Part shown: one piece after another, positions 42,180 through 51,030 of the stretch
Numbering within the stretch: position 1 is the stretch's first letter
Layout: the number at the start of each line of letters is the position of its first letter
Source: Flavobacterium sp. NRK1
GTDB taxonomy: Bacteria; Bacteroidota; Bacteroidia; Flavobacteriales; Flavobacteriaceae
DNA length: 64,000 nucleotides
Assembly: GCF_024054175.1 (NCBI RefSeq)
Contig: NZ_JAMXLA010000001.1
Location: 3,160,652-3,224,651, forward strand
Reading direction: 5' to 3'
Notes under the pieces: model-generated
The model's database searches: none
What the model saw: the letters and a program-made list of their open reading frames with translations, nothing else
What the model was told of the DNA's origin: nothing
Made by a program: the position numbers and the translations under genes

Positions 42180-44156
42180 CTAATAAGCTAATAATTCATT
42201 TAAAGCTGTTTTAAAGCGCTGTTTCGGCAAATACTGATCTTCTAAAGCTTTAGTAAAAGGGATGGCACTTTCAAGGCTTCCTACCCTTTTAACGGGAGCA
42301 TCAAGATATTCAAAACACTCTTCCATTATCATAGCAGAAATATCACTTGCAATACCGCCAAAAAGTGTATCTTCCTGTAATATGATAACTTTTCCTGTTT
42401 TCCTAACCGACTTATATATTGTTTCTGTATCCAGTGGCTGAAGCGTTCTTAAATCAATCAGATCGGCCTTAATATTCTGATTTTTATCAAGTGTTTCAAG
42501 CGCCCAATGTACGCCTGCCCCAAAAGATATAATTGTAACATCTTCACCCTCTTTAAGCATTGCAGCTTTACCAAAAGGTATAGTATAATAATCTGTTGGC
42601 ACATCCTGGTATATACTTCTGTATAATGCCTTATGCTCAAAGAACATAACAGGGTTAGGGTCATTTATAGCTGTTGCAAGCAAACCTTTTGCGTCATAAG
42701 GAAATGCAGGATACACCACTTTTAACCCTGGCGTTTTTGTAAACCAGGCCTCGTTTGTCTGCGAATGGAAAGGCCCCGCCTGTACGCCTGCACCGCAAGG
42801 CATACGTACTACTACATCGGCATTTTCCTGCCAGCGATAATGTACTTTGGCAAGATAATTTACAATAGGATTAAATCCTGTTGATACGAAATCTGCAAAC
42901 TGCATTTCTATCACCGATTTGTAACCGTTTATTGATAAGCCCATTCCGGCAGAAACTATAGCCGACTCGCATATAGGTGTATTACGTACACGCTCTTTTC
43001 CAAAAGCTGCAGCAAAGCCATCAGTTATTTTAAAGGCTCCGCCATATTCGGCAATGTCCTGTCCCATAATAACCAAATTATCATGACGTTCCATAGACTG
43101 CTTTAACCCTTGTGAAATTGCATCTATCATCCTTACATTTTCAAAAGAACTATTAGGCTTAACTTCCTCAAATACATAAGGTTTGTAAACATCATCTAAC
43201 TCATTGCTTAAAACTGCTTCTATAGCAGGTTCAGCTGATGCTTTTTGATAATTTTCATCTATTTCCTGTTTAAGTTCGGCGCGCAGATTCTCATCAAGTT
43301 CATCACTTAACACACCTTCTTCTTTCAGGTAATTTCTATAATTATTTACAGGATCTTTTATAGTCCACATATCCATTAACTCTTGCGGTACGTATTTGGT
43401 ACCGCTTGCTTCCTCATGCCCACGCATTCTGAAGGTTTTAAATTCAAGTAATACCGGCCTCGGGTTTTCACGTAATGAAGCAACTATATCGGTAAGTTTA
43501 TTATATACTTCCAGAATATTATTGCCATCAATTATATGAGACTCCATTCCGTAACCAATACCCTTATCAGCAATATTTTCGCAACGGTATTGTTCGTTAG
43601 TTGGCGTAGATAATCCATAACCATTGTTCTCTACAATAAACAACACAGGTAATTCCCATACGGCAGCAATGTTTAAGGCTTCATGAAAATCACCTTCACT
43701 TGTTGCTCCTTCTCCTGTAAATACAGCAGTAACATTTTTATTATTGCTAAGTTTATTAGCCAGCGCTATACCATCAGCCACTCCTAATTGAGGGCCGAGG
43801 TGTGATATCATTCCAATAATTTTATATTCCTGGGTACCAAAATGAAATGAACGGTCACGGCCTTTGGTGAAACCATTTGCTTTTCCCTGCCATTGCGAAA
43901 AAAGGCGATATAGAGGAATATCCCTCCCTGTAAACACACCTAAATTACGATGCATTGGCAATATGTATTCATCCTTGTCTAATACGGCAGTTACTCCCAC
44001 AGATATAGCTTCCTGCCCTATTCCTGAAAACCATTTTGAAACTTTACCCTGACGGATAAGAATCAGCATCTTCTCCTCTATCAGTCTTGGTTTTATTAAT
44101 TTCTTATATAAATCAAGTAATTGTTCGTTGGTTAATTGTTTTCTATCGAAATTCAT
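42180..44156 (-). CDS. 2-oxoacid dehydrogenase E1, fused alpha and beta subunits
   Basis: A 658-residue thiamine-dependent E1 component, the fused form common in Bacteroidetes. Alpha part (1-330): ThDP motif FTGEGATSEGDFHEALNIAA and ENNGYGLSTP. Beta part (about 340-655): GQDIAEYGGAFKITDGFAAA, NTPICESAIVSAGMGLSING and the C-terminal transketolase domain. Most likely the branched-chain 2-oxoacid dehydrogenase E1; the pyruvate enzyme is an alternative. The E2 and E3 genes are not in the window. The ATG at 44156 (MNFDRKQLTNEQLLDLYKK) is supported by a promoter box 34 bases upstream. Confidence 0.92.
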   Translation of the reverse strand: MNFDRKQLTNEQLLDLYKKLIKPRLIEEKMLILIRQGKVSKWFSGIGQEAISVGVTAVLDKDEYILPMHRNLGVFTGRDIPLYRLFSQWQGKANGFTKGRDRSFHFGTQEYKIIGMISHLGPQLGVADGIALANKLSNNKNVTAVFTGEGATSEGDFHEALNIAAVWELPVLFIVENNGYGLSTPTNEQYRCENIADKGIGYGMESHIIDGNNILEVYNKLTDIVASLRENPRPVLLEFKTFRMRGHEEASGTKYVPQELMDMWTIKDPVNNYRNYLKEEGVLSDELDENLRAELKQEIDENYQKASAEPAIEAVLSNELDDVYKPYVFEEVKPNSSFENVRMIDAISQGLKQSMERHDNLVIMGQDIAEYGGAFKITDGFAAAFGKERVRNTPICESAIVSAGMGLSINGYKSVIEMQFADFVSTGFNPIVNYLAKVHYRWQENADVVVRMPCGAGVQAGPFHSQTNEAWFTKTPGLKVVYPAFPYDAKGLLATAINDPNPVMFFEHKALYRSIYQDVPTDYYTIPFGKAAMLKEGEDVTIISFGAGVHWALETLDKNQNIKADLIDLRTLQPLDTETIYKSVRKTGKVIILQEDTLFGGIASDISAMIMEECFEYLDAPVKRVGSLESAIPFTKALEDQYLPKQRFKTALNELLAY

Positions 44157-44189
44157 GGTGATTTTTGAATAATCATTATTAATCGCTTT

Positions 44190-44197
44190 CAAAAGTA
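44190..44197 (-). promoter_or_regulatory. TAnnTTTG -7 box for the E1 gene
   Basis: TACTTTTG on the minus strand, 34 bases upstream of the ATG at 44156. The longer in-frame start at 44192 would overlap this box and is rejected. Confidence 0.5.
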
Positions 44198-44296
44198 ATA
44201 AAATAACAGATCGAAGTATTAATGTTACATAAATAAATTTCCTAATCCTAAATTCAGCTGTTGATAACTAGTAAACAGCTTGGACATTATATTTTT

Positions 44297-44304
44297 TACT
44301 TTTG
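44297..44304 (+). promoter_or_regulatory. TAnnTTTG -7 box for the 2OG oxygenase gene
   Basis: TACTTTTG, 28 bases before the ATG at 44332. It overlaps the alternative TTG start at 44302. Confidence 0.55.
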
Positions 44305-44331
44305 TTGAAAATAGATAATAGCAAACACTTT

Positions 44332-45288
44332 ATGCAGAAAATCCCAAGCGTTGATTTAACCGATTTTCTTTCAGGAAATGAAGAAAGAAAACAGAAGTTT
44401 GTAAAAGAAATAGGCAAGGCTTATGAAGAGATAGGCTTTGTAGCATTAAAAGGGCATTTTCTTGACGATAAACTAACAGAAGACTTATATACAGAAGTTA
44501 AAAACTTTTTCAATCTGCCTGAAGAAATTAAAAAGCAATATGAAATTCCCGGCATAGGAGGTCAGCGCGGATATGTTTCTTTTGGTAAAGAAAAAGCTAA
44601 AGATCACACTGAAGCAGATTTAAAAGAGTTTTGGCATTTCGGTCAATATTTAGCTGATGATTCTAAATATATTGGACATCCACATTATCATAATAATATT
44701 GAAGTAGAAGAACTGCCTGATTTTAATGCAACAGGAAAACAAGCCTATAAAATGCTCGAAAAAACAGGCATATATGTTTTAAGAGCATTAGCTATTTACC
44801 TGGAACTTGACGAGTATTACTTTGATAATTATGTTTCGGAAGGGAATAGTATTCTAAGGCCCATCCACTACCCTCCTATTACAAAGCAGCCTAAAGGTGC
44901 CGTAAGAGCTGCAGCTCATGGTGATATTAACCTTATAACACTATTAATGGGAGCTCAGGGACGCGGATTACAGGTACAAAATCATAACGGTGAATGGATA
45001 GATGCCATTGCCGAAAATGATGAATTGGTTATTAATGTTGGTGACATGCTTTCCCGTCATACAAATAACAAGCTAAAATCTACAATACACAGAGTTGTTA
45101 ACCCACCCAGAGAGCTATGGGGTACATCAAGATTTTCAATTCCTTTCTTTATGCACCCTATTGCTGAAATGAAATTAGACTGCCTTGATAATTGTATTAA
45201 TGACAAACAACCTAAGCTATATGATGATATTACAGCAGGGGATTTTTTATATGAACGCCTGGTAGAATTAGGCCTTATTCAGAAATAA
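44332..45288 (+). CDS. 2-oxoglutarate/Fe(II) oxygenase, isopenicillin N synthase-like
   Basis: A 318-residue double-stranded beta-helix oxygenase with the N-terminal DIOX_N domain (about 1-120) and the catalytic 2OG-FeII domain (about 175-275). Fe ligands: H196-x-D198 (AAHGDINLITLL) and H253 (STIHRVVNP); R267-x-S269 would bind 2-oxoglutarate. Relatives include gibberellin, flavonoid and ethylene-forming enzymes, and many unassigned bacterial members; the substrate cannot be read from the sequence. It stands alone, followed 32 bases later by the SUI1-like gene. Confidence 0.88.
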   Translation: MQKIPSVDLTDFLSGNEERKQKFVKEIGKAYEEIGFVALKGHFLDDKLTEDLYTEVKNFFNLPEEIKKQYEIPGIGGQRGYVSFGKEKAKDHTEADLKEFWHFGQYLADDSKYIGHPHYHNNIEVEELPDFNATGKQAYKMLEKTGIYVLRALAIYLELDEYYFDNYVSEGNSILRPIHYPPITKQPKGAVRAAAHGDINLITLLMGAQGRGLQVQNHNGEWIDAIAENDELVINVGDMLSRHTNNKLKSTIHRVVNPPRELWGTSRFSIPFFMHPIAEMKLDCLDNCINDKQPKLYDDITAGDFLYERLVELGLIQK

Positions 45289-45320
45289 ACTGTAATTTTA
45301 TATTTTCTTATTTTAATCTT

Positions 45321-45671
45321 ATGGCAAAGAAATTAAGCAGTTTGGACGATTTGGGAGGATTTGTATTTTCTACAAACAAAGAATTTGAGTTTGACAATAA
45401 TGAAGAACAATTGGAAACCCTACCTAATAACCAGCAAAAGCTGGAAGCTCATCTTGACAAAAAAAATCGTGGAGGCAAAGTGGCTACTATAATTAAGGGG
45501 TTTGAAGGTACTGATGAAGATCTTAAATATTTAGCAAAAAAATTAAAAACTTTATGTGGGGTTGGAGGCTCTGCTAAAGATGGAGAAATTATAATTCAGG
45601 GAAATTTTAGAGACAAAATAATTGATTCCCTGACTAAAGACGGATATAAAGTAAAAAGAGTTGGTAGTTAG
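45321..45671 (+). CDS. yciH: SUI1/eIF1-like translation factor (YciH)
   Basis: A 116-residue protein with a C-terminal SUI1/eIF1 domain: KKNRGGKVATIIKGFEGTDEDLKYLAKKLKTLCGVGGSAKDGEIIIQGNFRDKI is characteristic in its order (GGK..T.I.GF, then KLK..CGVGGSAKDG, then IQG). The N-terminal 45 residues are variable. Bacterial YciH is reported to influence initiation fidelity; it is not essential. It is closed by a strong terminator. Confidence 0.9.
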   Translation: MAKKLSSLDDLGGFVFSTNKEFEFDNNEEQLETLPNNQQKLEAHLDKKNRGGKVATIIKGFEGTDEDLKYLAKKLKTLCGVGGSAKDGEIIIQGNFRDKIIDSLTKDGYKVKRVGS

Positions 45672-45689
45672 CTAACCTTTACTTTTTAT

Positions 45690-45729
45690 AAAAAATCCCT
45701 GAAGCGTTTTGTTTTCAGGGATTTTTTAT
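45690..45729 (+). terminator. Terminator after the SUI1-like gene
   Basis: AAAAAATCCCTGAA.. / ..TTCAGGGATTTTTT, a long stem with an AT-rich loop and a T-run, 20 bases after the stop. Confidence 0.8.
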
Positions 45730-45779
45730 TGTTAAATCTTTATTCTCTTATTACCTTTATCTTTTAATCAAATAATATC

Positions 45780-46625
45780 ATGACATCATTAAAAATTGCG
45801 GGAGTACCGGAACATTTTAACCTACCGTGGCATATAGCAATAGAAAATAAAAAATTTGAAGCACAAGGCATAGATATTGCATGGACAGATGTACCGGAAG
45901 GAACAGGTAAACTATGTCAGATGCTACGCGACGGAAGTACTGATATTGCTGTTATCCTTACCGAAGGTATAATTAAAGATATTGCAGCTGGTAATAATAG
46001 TACAATTGTGCAGGTATATGTTCAGTCACCGTTAATTTGGGGTATACATGTAGCAGCAAAATCACCCTATACAACGCTGCAGGATATTGAAACAGGAAAA
46101 GTTGCAATAAGCCGTTACGGATCAGGATCACACCTGATGGCCTATGTAAACGCTAAGAATCTGGGCTGGGATACTGAAAATATTCAGTTTGAATTAGTAA
46201 ATACATTAGATGGTGCAGTTGAAGCCCTGACTGATAACAAAGCAGACTATTTTATGTGGGAACGCTTTATGACAAAACCGATTGTTGATAAAGGTGTTTT
46301 CAGAAGAATTGCAGACTGTCCTACTCCGTGGCCATGTTTTGTTATTGCTGTTCGTAATGAAATCCTTGAAAAGCATCTGGAAAAAATTGAAAAGATGCTT
46401 ACAGTTATAAATAAAACAACATCTGATTTTAAAAATACAGACGGAATAGAAAAAACATTGGCTGAACGTTATGTGCAAAAAGAAAAAGACATTCATGACT
46501 GGCTGAAAATAACCGAATGGTCACAAAAGAAACTTGATAAAAACACGTTTGATAAAGTACAAAACCAATTATTTGAACTTAATATAATAGATAAAAAAAC
46601 TGCATTTGAAACTTCGGCAGGATAA
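45780..46625 (+). CDS. Substrate-binding-fold protein without signal peptide
   Basis: A 281-residue protein of the type II periplasmic-binding fold, related to the SsuA/NMT1/THI5-like nitrate/sulfonate binding proteins (LKIAGVPEHFNLPWHIAIENKKFEAQGIDIAWTDV at the N-terminus, AAKSPYTTLQDIETGKVAISRYGSGSHLMAYVNAKNLGW in the middle). It starts directly with the fold and has no signal peptide or lipobox, so it should be cytosolic. No permease or ATPase gene lies nearby. It may act as an intracellular binding protein or an enzyme, as with MqnA/MqnD or THI5 proteins. Function unknown. Confidence 0.8.
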   Translation: MTSLKIAGVPEHFNLPWHIAIENKKFEAQGIDIAWTDVPEGTGKLCQMLRDGSTDIAVILTEGIIKDIAAGNNSTIVQVYVQSPLIWGIHVAAKSPYTTLQDIETGKVAISRYGSGSHLMAYVNAKNLGWDTENIQFELVNTLDGAVEALTDNKADYFMWERFMTKPIVDKGVFRRIADCPTPWPCFVIAVRNEILEKHLEKIEKMLTVINKTTSDFKNTDGIEKTLAERYVQKEKDIHDWLKITEWSQKKLDKNTFDKVQNQLFELNIIDKKTAFETSAG

Positions 46626-46650
46626 AACACTGTGTTTTATTTAATGCATA

Positions 46651-47583
46651 ATGATAAAACTGGATTCGACCACTATAAAAAACTTTAAAGCTAAGCTTCA
46701 AATTAAGGAGCCGTGGGCATCTATTATCATTTTTGTACTTAATATATTAATTGCAATACCACTTTTTATCATAATTCACCAAAATCTAAAGGATCCTGAA
46801 TGGCCGTTACATATCGACAGAATTCTCATTTTTATAGTACTTGTAGTAATTATTCAATTAATACTAAGGCTTTTAAAAACAATTCTTATAATTTGTATCT
46901 TTCTTTACCTAATGGCTTTGCTCTATGGCTCTGTTTTTGGCAATTATGGCTTTAATGCCGTTTTTGAAGACTATCGGTCGATGATTTATACGATGGCAGA
47001 TGATGCTAACCCACAAGATATAATTATATCTAAATTATTGCCATTTCCTAATAAATCTAAAACTATTGATGCTGTTGAGTATGATAACCCTAAAGTGAGA
47101 AATTTTGCTTTGATGGCAACTACAAAATATTTTAGGGATATTAAAGGCTATAAAAAACAACGGTTAATGATTCAGTGCTTTGCTGTTTTCAAAGAAATAA
47201 GAAACCGATGGAATTATGTTAACGATCCTAAAGGTAAAGAATACATAGCCTTTGCAAGCGAATCACTTCAGCATTTTTCGGGTGACTGTGATGACCATGC
47301 TATACTTATGGCCGCCTGTATAAGAGCCATAGGCGGAACGCCGAGAATAATACATACCGGAGGACACTTATATCCTGAAATGCTTGTGGGCACAAAAGCA
47401 GATTTGGAAACCGCAAATTACTTAATTAAAGAGTTGCTTTTTCCTAATGAAAGCCGCGGTAAAGAGGTTCATTATCATATTGATGAACGGGGCCAGATAT
47501 GGCTAAATCTTGATTATACCGCTACTTACCCGGGAGGGCCATTTATGAGTGAAGAAATTTTAGGAGCCCTTACATTTAATTAA
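46651..47583 (+). CDS. Transglutaminase-like membrane protein
   Basis: A 310-residue protein. Residues about 20-110 hold three hydrophobic segments (ASIIIFVLNILIAIPLFIII, ILIFIVLVVIIQLIL, TILIICIFLYLMALLYGSVF). The remainder is a transglutaminase-core-like domain with Cys213 in HFSGDCDDHAILMAACIRAIGG, a histidine in GGHLYPEML and a later aspartate in IWLNLDYTATYPGG. It could be a membrane-bound cysteine peptidase-like enzyme; the target is unknown. It lies 25 bases after the binding-fold gene and ends just before the convergent ung gene. Confidence 0.82.
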   Translation: MIKLDSTTIKNFKAKLQIKEPWASIIIFVLNILIAIPLFIIIHQNLKDPEWPLHIDRILIFIVLVVIIQLILRLLKTILIICIFLYLMALLYGSVFGNYGFNAVFEDYRSMIYTMADDANPQDIIISKLLPFPNKSKTIDAVEYDNPKVRNFALMATTKYFRDIKGYKKQRLMIQCFAVFKEIRNRWNYVNDPKGKEYIAFASESLQHFSGDCDDHAILMAACIRAIGGTPRIIHTGGHLYPEMLVGTKADLETANYLIKELLFPNESRGKEVHYHIDERGQIWLNLDYTATYPGGPFMSEEILGALTFN

Positions 47584-47584
47584 T

Positions 47585-48250
47585 TTACCAGTCTATCTGT
47601 TTTTTGCCTTTCTGAGCAAGAAATTCATTTGCTTTACTAAAATGTCTATTACCAAACCAATGCCCTTTATTTGCACTTAAAGGTGATGGGTGTCCTGATT
47701 CCAGTACTAAATGCTTGTTTCTGTCTACTCTGGCTCCTTTCTTTTTTGCTGCTCCTCCCCATAGCATAAACACAACATCTTTCTTTTCGTCTGATATTTT
47801 TTGAATAACTGCATCGGTAAAAATTTCCCACCCTTTACCCTGATGACTATTCGCTTCACCTTTTCTAACTGTAAGTACAGCATTTAAAAGCAATACTCCC
47901 TGATTTGCCCAACGTTCAAGATTACCTGTTTGAGGAAATGGTTTGCCAAGATCAGTTTGTATTTCGCGAAAAATATTTTGAAGTGACGGGGGCATTGGGA
48001 TGCCATCACTCACTGAAAAACATAATCCGTTAGCCTGCCCCTCACCGTGATAAGGATCCTGTCCTAATATTACCACTTCAACATTGTCAAAAGGGCAATG
48101 ATCAAATGCTGAAAATATTTTTTTACCAGGTGGATAACATGTACGATGAGAATATTCACTTTTTACAAAATCTATCAGGCTGCTGAAATAAGGCTTTTCA
48201 AATTCATCTTTTAGCATTTCCTTCCATGAAGATTCAATATTTACCTGCAT
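47585..48250 (-). CDS. ung: Uracil-DNA glycosylase
   Basis: A 221-residue family 1 UDG that excises uracil from DNA. Seen: the water-activating motif ILGQDPYHGEGQANGLCFSV with catalytic D65, the MLWGGAAKKKG segment and the leucine-loop motif ESGHPSPLSANKG with the catalytic histidine. The length is standard. It is divergent from mutS2, with a -7 box upstream at 48267-48274. Confidence 0.96.
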   Translation of the reverse strand: MQVNIESSWKEMLKDEFEKPYFSSLIDFVKSEYSHRTCYPPGKKIFSAFDHCPFDNVEVVILGQDPYHGEGQANGLCFSVSDGIPMPPSLQNIFREIQTDLGKPFPQTGNLERWANQGVLLLNAVLTVRKGEANSHQGKGWEIFTDAVIQKISDEKKDVVFMLWGGAAKKKGARVDRNKHLVLESGHPSPLSANKGHWFGNRHFSKANEFLAQKGKKQIDW

Positions 48251-48266
48251 ATAACATTCTTTTTAG

Positions 48267-48274
48267 CAAATATA
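48267..48274 (-). promoter_or_regulatory. TAnnTTTG -7 box for ung
   Basis: TATATTTG on the minus strand, 17 bases from the ATG at 48250. Confidence 0.5.
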
Positions 48275-48350
48275 ATCAATGCATATAAATACAGATATAA
48301 AGCTCATTTAAACTTTATATAATGTATATACAACCCTGCAAAATATATAG

Positions 48351-48358
48351 TATTTTTG
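48351..48358 (+). promoter_or_regulatory. TAnnTTTG -7 box for mutS2
   Basis: TATTTTTG, 24 bases before the ATG at 48382. Confidence 0.55.
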
Positions 48359-48381
48359 TATAAAAATCGCTATTAACTATA

Positions 48382-50556
48382 ATGATCGCCATAACAGATA
48401 AAACTTTAAAAGATTTAGAATTCCACACCGTTCTTGAAGCTGTAGCTTCAGGCTGTACTACAGAACCGGGTCATCAAAAAGCTTTACAAATCATCCCTTT
48501 TAAAAGTAAAGATGAATTGATGGATTCTCTTTTACAAACGTCAGAATATGTATCTTCTTTTGATAATAATAATGCCCTGCCCAACCATAGTTTTGAGCCT
48601 ATAAGCAATGAGGTGAAATTTTTAGCTATAGAAGACAGCTATCTGGAAGCTTCAGCATTCAGGAAAATTGCGGTTTTATCTGAAACAGTAAATACGCTTA
48701 TAAAATTTCTTGAGAAATTTGATGACTACTATCCTACTCTTAACTCCAGAGCGACAAAAGTAGAATATACTAAGGAAATCCTTAAAAACATTGACAAAGT
48801 AGTAGATAAATATGGCGAAATAAAAGATGATGCTTCTCCTGATTTGCAAAACATCAGAAGGGAGATGAATTTGGTAAAAACTAAAATTAATCAAAGCTTT
48901 GCTTCAGCATTAAGTCAGTATAACGGCTTAGGTTATCTTGATGATATTAAGGAAAGTGTTGTTGAAAACAGAAGGGTTCTTGCTGTACTGGCTATGTACA
49001 GACGTAAAGTGAAAGGTTCAATATTAGGAAGCTCTAAAACAGGAAGTATTACCTACATAGAGCCTGAAGCAACATTAAATTATTCTCGTGAGCTCAATAA
49101 TTTTGAGTATGAGGAAAAAGAAGAAATAAAACGTATTTTACTTCAATTGAGCAACATAATACGCCCTTATGTATCTCTTTTAAATGATTATCAGGAATTT
49201 TTAAGTGATATAGATGTTGTGGCGGCTAAAGCAAAATATGCAAAAAGGATAAACGGGCTTTTGCCTAATATAACTGAAGAAAAGCGTCTATATTTCAGAG
49301 AGGCTTTTCATCCTATTTTATATGTTAACAATAAAAGGAAAGGAGAAACTACTTATCCCCAAACTATAGAGCTAACTCAGGATAACAGAATTATAGTAAT
49401 TTCCGGCCCTAATGCCGGCGGTAAAAGTATAACATTAAAGACAATAGGCCTTTTACAGCTAATGCTTGAAAGTGGGTTGCTTATTCCTGTACATGAACGT
49501 AGTGAAACGTTTTTATTTGATCGCATAATGACTGATATTGGAGATAATCAATCAATTGAAAATCATTTAAGTACTTATAGTTACCGACTTAAAAATATGA
49601 ACTATTTTCTGAAGAAATGCAATCAGAAAACTTTGTTTTTAATTGATGAATTTGGTACGGGCTCCGATCCTGAATTAGGAGGTGCTTTGGCTGAAACTTT
49701 TCTTGAAGAATTTTATCACAGGGAAGCTTTTGGTATTATTACAACACATTATACTAATCTTAAAATATTAGCCAACGAGCTCCCCTATGCAACTAATGCA
49801 AATATGCTTTTTGATGAAAAGTCACTCGAACCAATGTATAAACTTATATTAGGGCAGGCAGGTAGTTCATTTACATTTGAAGTGGCCCAAAAAAATGGTA
49901 TCCCTTATGGATTGATAAACAGAGCTAAAAAGAAAATTGAAGGAAGTAAAGTTCGCTTTGATAAAACTATTGCAACATTACAGAAAGAACGTTCTAAACT
50001 TGAAAAAACTTCGCAAAACCTTAAAGAAGAAGAAAGTAAAGCTCGTGAAGAAGGCAAAAAAATGGAAAGCATCAATACAAAAATTCAACAAAAGCTGGAA
50101 AGTTACCAGGAATTATATGATGCAAACCAACGCCTAATTTATATGGGACAAAAACTTGATGATATAAGCGAAAAATATTTTAGTAATAAAAACAAAAAAG
50201 AGCTTATAGGGGAATTCCTTAAAATGGTTGAAATAGAAAATTCTAAACGTAAAAAGGCAACACCAAAAGAAAAAAAGGAAAAAGAAGTTCAGCAAAAACA
50301 GATAATTGCAGAAGTAAAAGAAAAAGTTGAAGAAATTCGCAAAGAGAAGAAAGAGAAAAAACTTAAAGCATTAAAACTGGAAGCTGAAAAACCTAAAATA
50401 CCACTTAAAATTGGTGACAGGGTGAGAATGATCGATGGTAAAGCTGTAGGTACTCTTGATGCAATTGAAAAAAAGAAAGCCACTGTAAATTATGGCCTTT
50501 TCACTTCTAAAGTTGATATTGAATCTCTCGAGCTAGTAGAAGCTAAAAAGAAATAA
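48382..50556 (+). CDS. mutS2: MutS2-family ATPase lacking the Smr nuclease domain
   Basis: A 724-residue MutS2. Domain order: core and clamp helices (about 1-300), the ATPase with Walker A GPNAGGKSITLKT (about 342-354) and Walker B/signature LFLIDEFGTGSDPELGGALAE, then a long lysine/glutamate coiled coil (about 515-660) and a KOW-like end (IGDRVRMIDGKAVGTLDAIE). Typical MutS2 proteins of about 780 residues end in a Smr nuclease domain; here the protein stops after the KOW-like segment. It probably acts on ribosome collisions or recombination intermediates by its ATPase. It is followed seven bases later by the DCC gene. Confidence 0.9.
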   Translation: MIAITDKTLKDLEFHTVLEAVASGCTTEPGHQKALQIIPFKSKDELMDSLLQTSEYVSSFDNNNALPNHSFEPISNEVKFLAIEDSYLEASAFRKIAVLSETVNTLIKFLEKFDDYYPTLNSRATKVEYTKEILKNIDKVVDKYGEIKDDASPDLQNIRREMNLVKTKINQSFASALSQYNGLGYLDDIKESVVENRRVLAVLAMYRRKVKGSILGSSKTGSITYIEPEATLNYSRELNNFEYEEKEEIKRILLQLSNIIRPYVSLLNDYQEFLSDIDVVAAKAKYAKRINGLLPNITEEKRLYFREAFHPILYVNNKRKGETTYPQTIELTQDNRIIVISGPNAGGKSITLKTIGLLQLMLESGLLIPVHERSETFLFDRIMTDIGDNQSIENHLSTYSYRLKNMNYFLKKCNQKTLFLIDEFGTGSDPELGGALAETFLEEFYHREAFGIITTHYTNLKILANELPYATNANMLFDEKSLEPMYKLILGQAGSSFTFEVAQKNGIPYGLINRAKKKIEGSKVRFDKTIATLQKERSKLEKTSQNLKEEESKAREEGKKMESINTKIQQKLESYQELYDANQRLIYMGQKLDDISEKYFSNKNKKELIGEFLKMVEIENSKRKKATPKEKKEKEVQQKQIIAEVKEKVEEIRKEKKEKKLKALKLEAEKPKIPLKIGDRVRMIDGKAVGTLDAIEKKKATVNYGLFTSKVDIESLELVEAKKK

Positions 50557-50563
50557 ACTTAAA

Positions 50564-50977
50564 ATGGAAAACCTACCAAAAGATAAAAAAATAATATTAT
50601 TTGACGGTGTCTGCAATTTATGTGATGCTACTGTACAATATATTATCAAACATGATAAAGAAGATGTTTTCCGTTTTGTTGCTTTACAATCAGAATTAGG
50701 CCAGGAAATTATTAAGCATATTGGTGTTGATACTTCAAAAACAGACTCAATTATTTTATATGAACAGGGACATGCTTATTATTACAAAGCCGAAGCTGCT
50801 TTAAAAATTGCCGGTAAACTGGGAGGAATATATACTTTACTATCTGTATTTTCGATATTCCCTAACTGGATTTCTAATAAAATTTATGATTACGTAGCCA
50901 AAAATCGTTATAAATGGTACGGTAAAAAGGATGCGTGCATGATTCCTACTCCTGAAATTAAATCGAAGTTTTTATAA
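50564..50977 (+). CDS. DCC-family thiol-disulfide oxidoreductase-like protein
   Basis: A 137-residue DUF393/DCC (YuxK-type) protein named for its DxxCxxC motif, here DGVCNLCD with C17 and C20. The thioredoxin-like fold is supported by FDGVCNLCDATVQYIIKHDKE and the basic C-terminus YRWYGKKD-type end (NRYKWYGKKDACMIPTPE). Redox partner unknown. It lies seven bases after mutS2 and ends at a terminator. Confidence 0.88.
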   Translation: MENLPKDKKIILFDGVCNLCDATVQYIIKHDKEDVFRFVALQSELGQEIIKHIGVDTSKTDSIILYEQGHAYYYKAEAALKIAGKLGGIYTLLSVFSIFPNWISNKIYDYVAKNRYKWYGKKDACMIPTPEIKSKFL

Positions 50978-50989
50978 ATCTATAAATAA

Positions 50990-51018
50990 GAAAAGCCCCA
51001 TAAAGGGGCTTTTTTTTA
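50990..51018 (+). terminator. Terminator after the DCC gene
   Basis: AAAAGCCCC-ATAAA-GGGGCTTTT hairpin with T8. The convergent T9SS gene ends shortly after it and could share it. Confidence 0.85.
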
Positions 51019-51030
51019 AAAATATATGTC

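Noticed and set aside
49937..50137. Lysine-rich ORF inside mutS2
   Set aside because: Alternative frame of the AAA/GAA-rich coiled-coil region.
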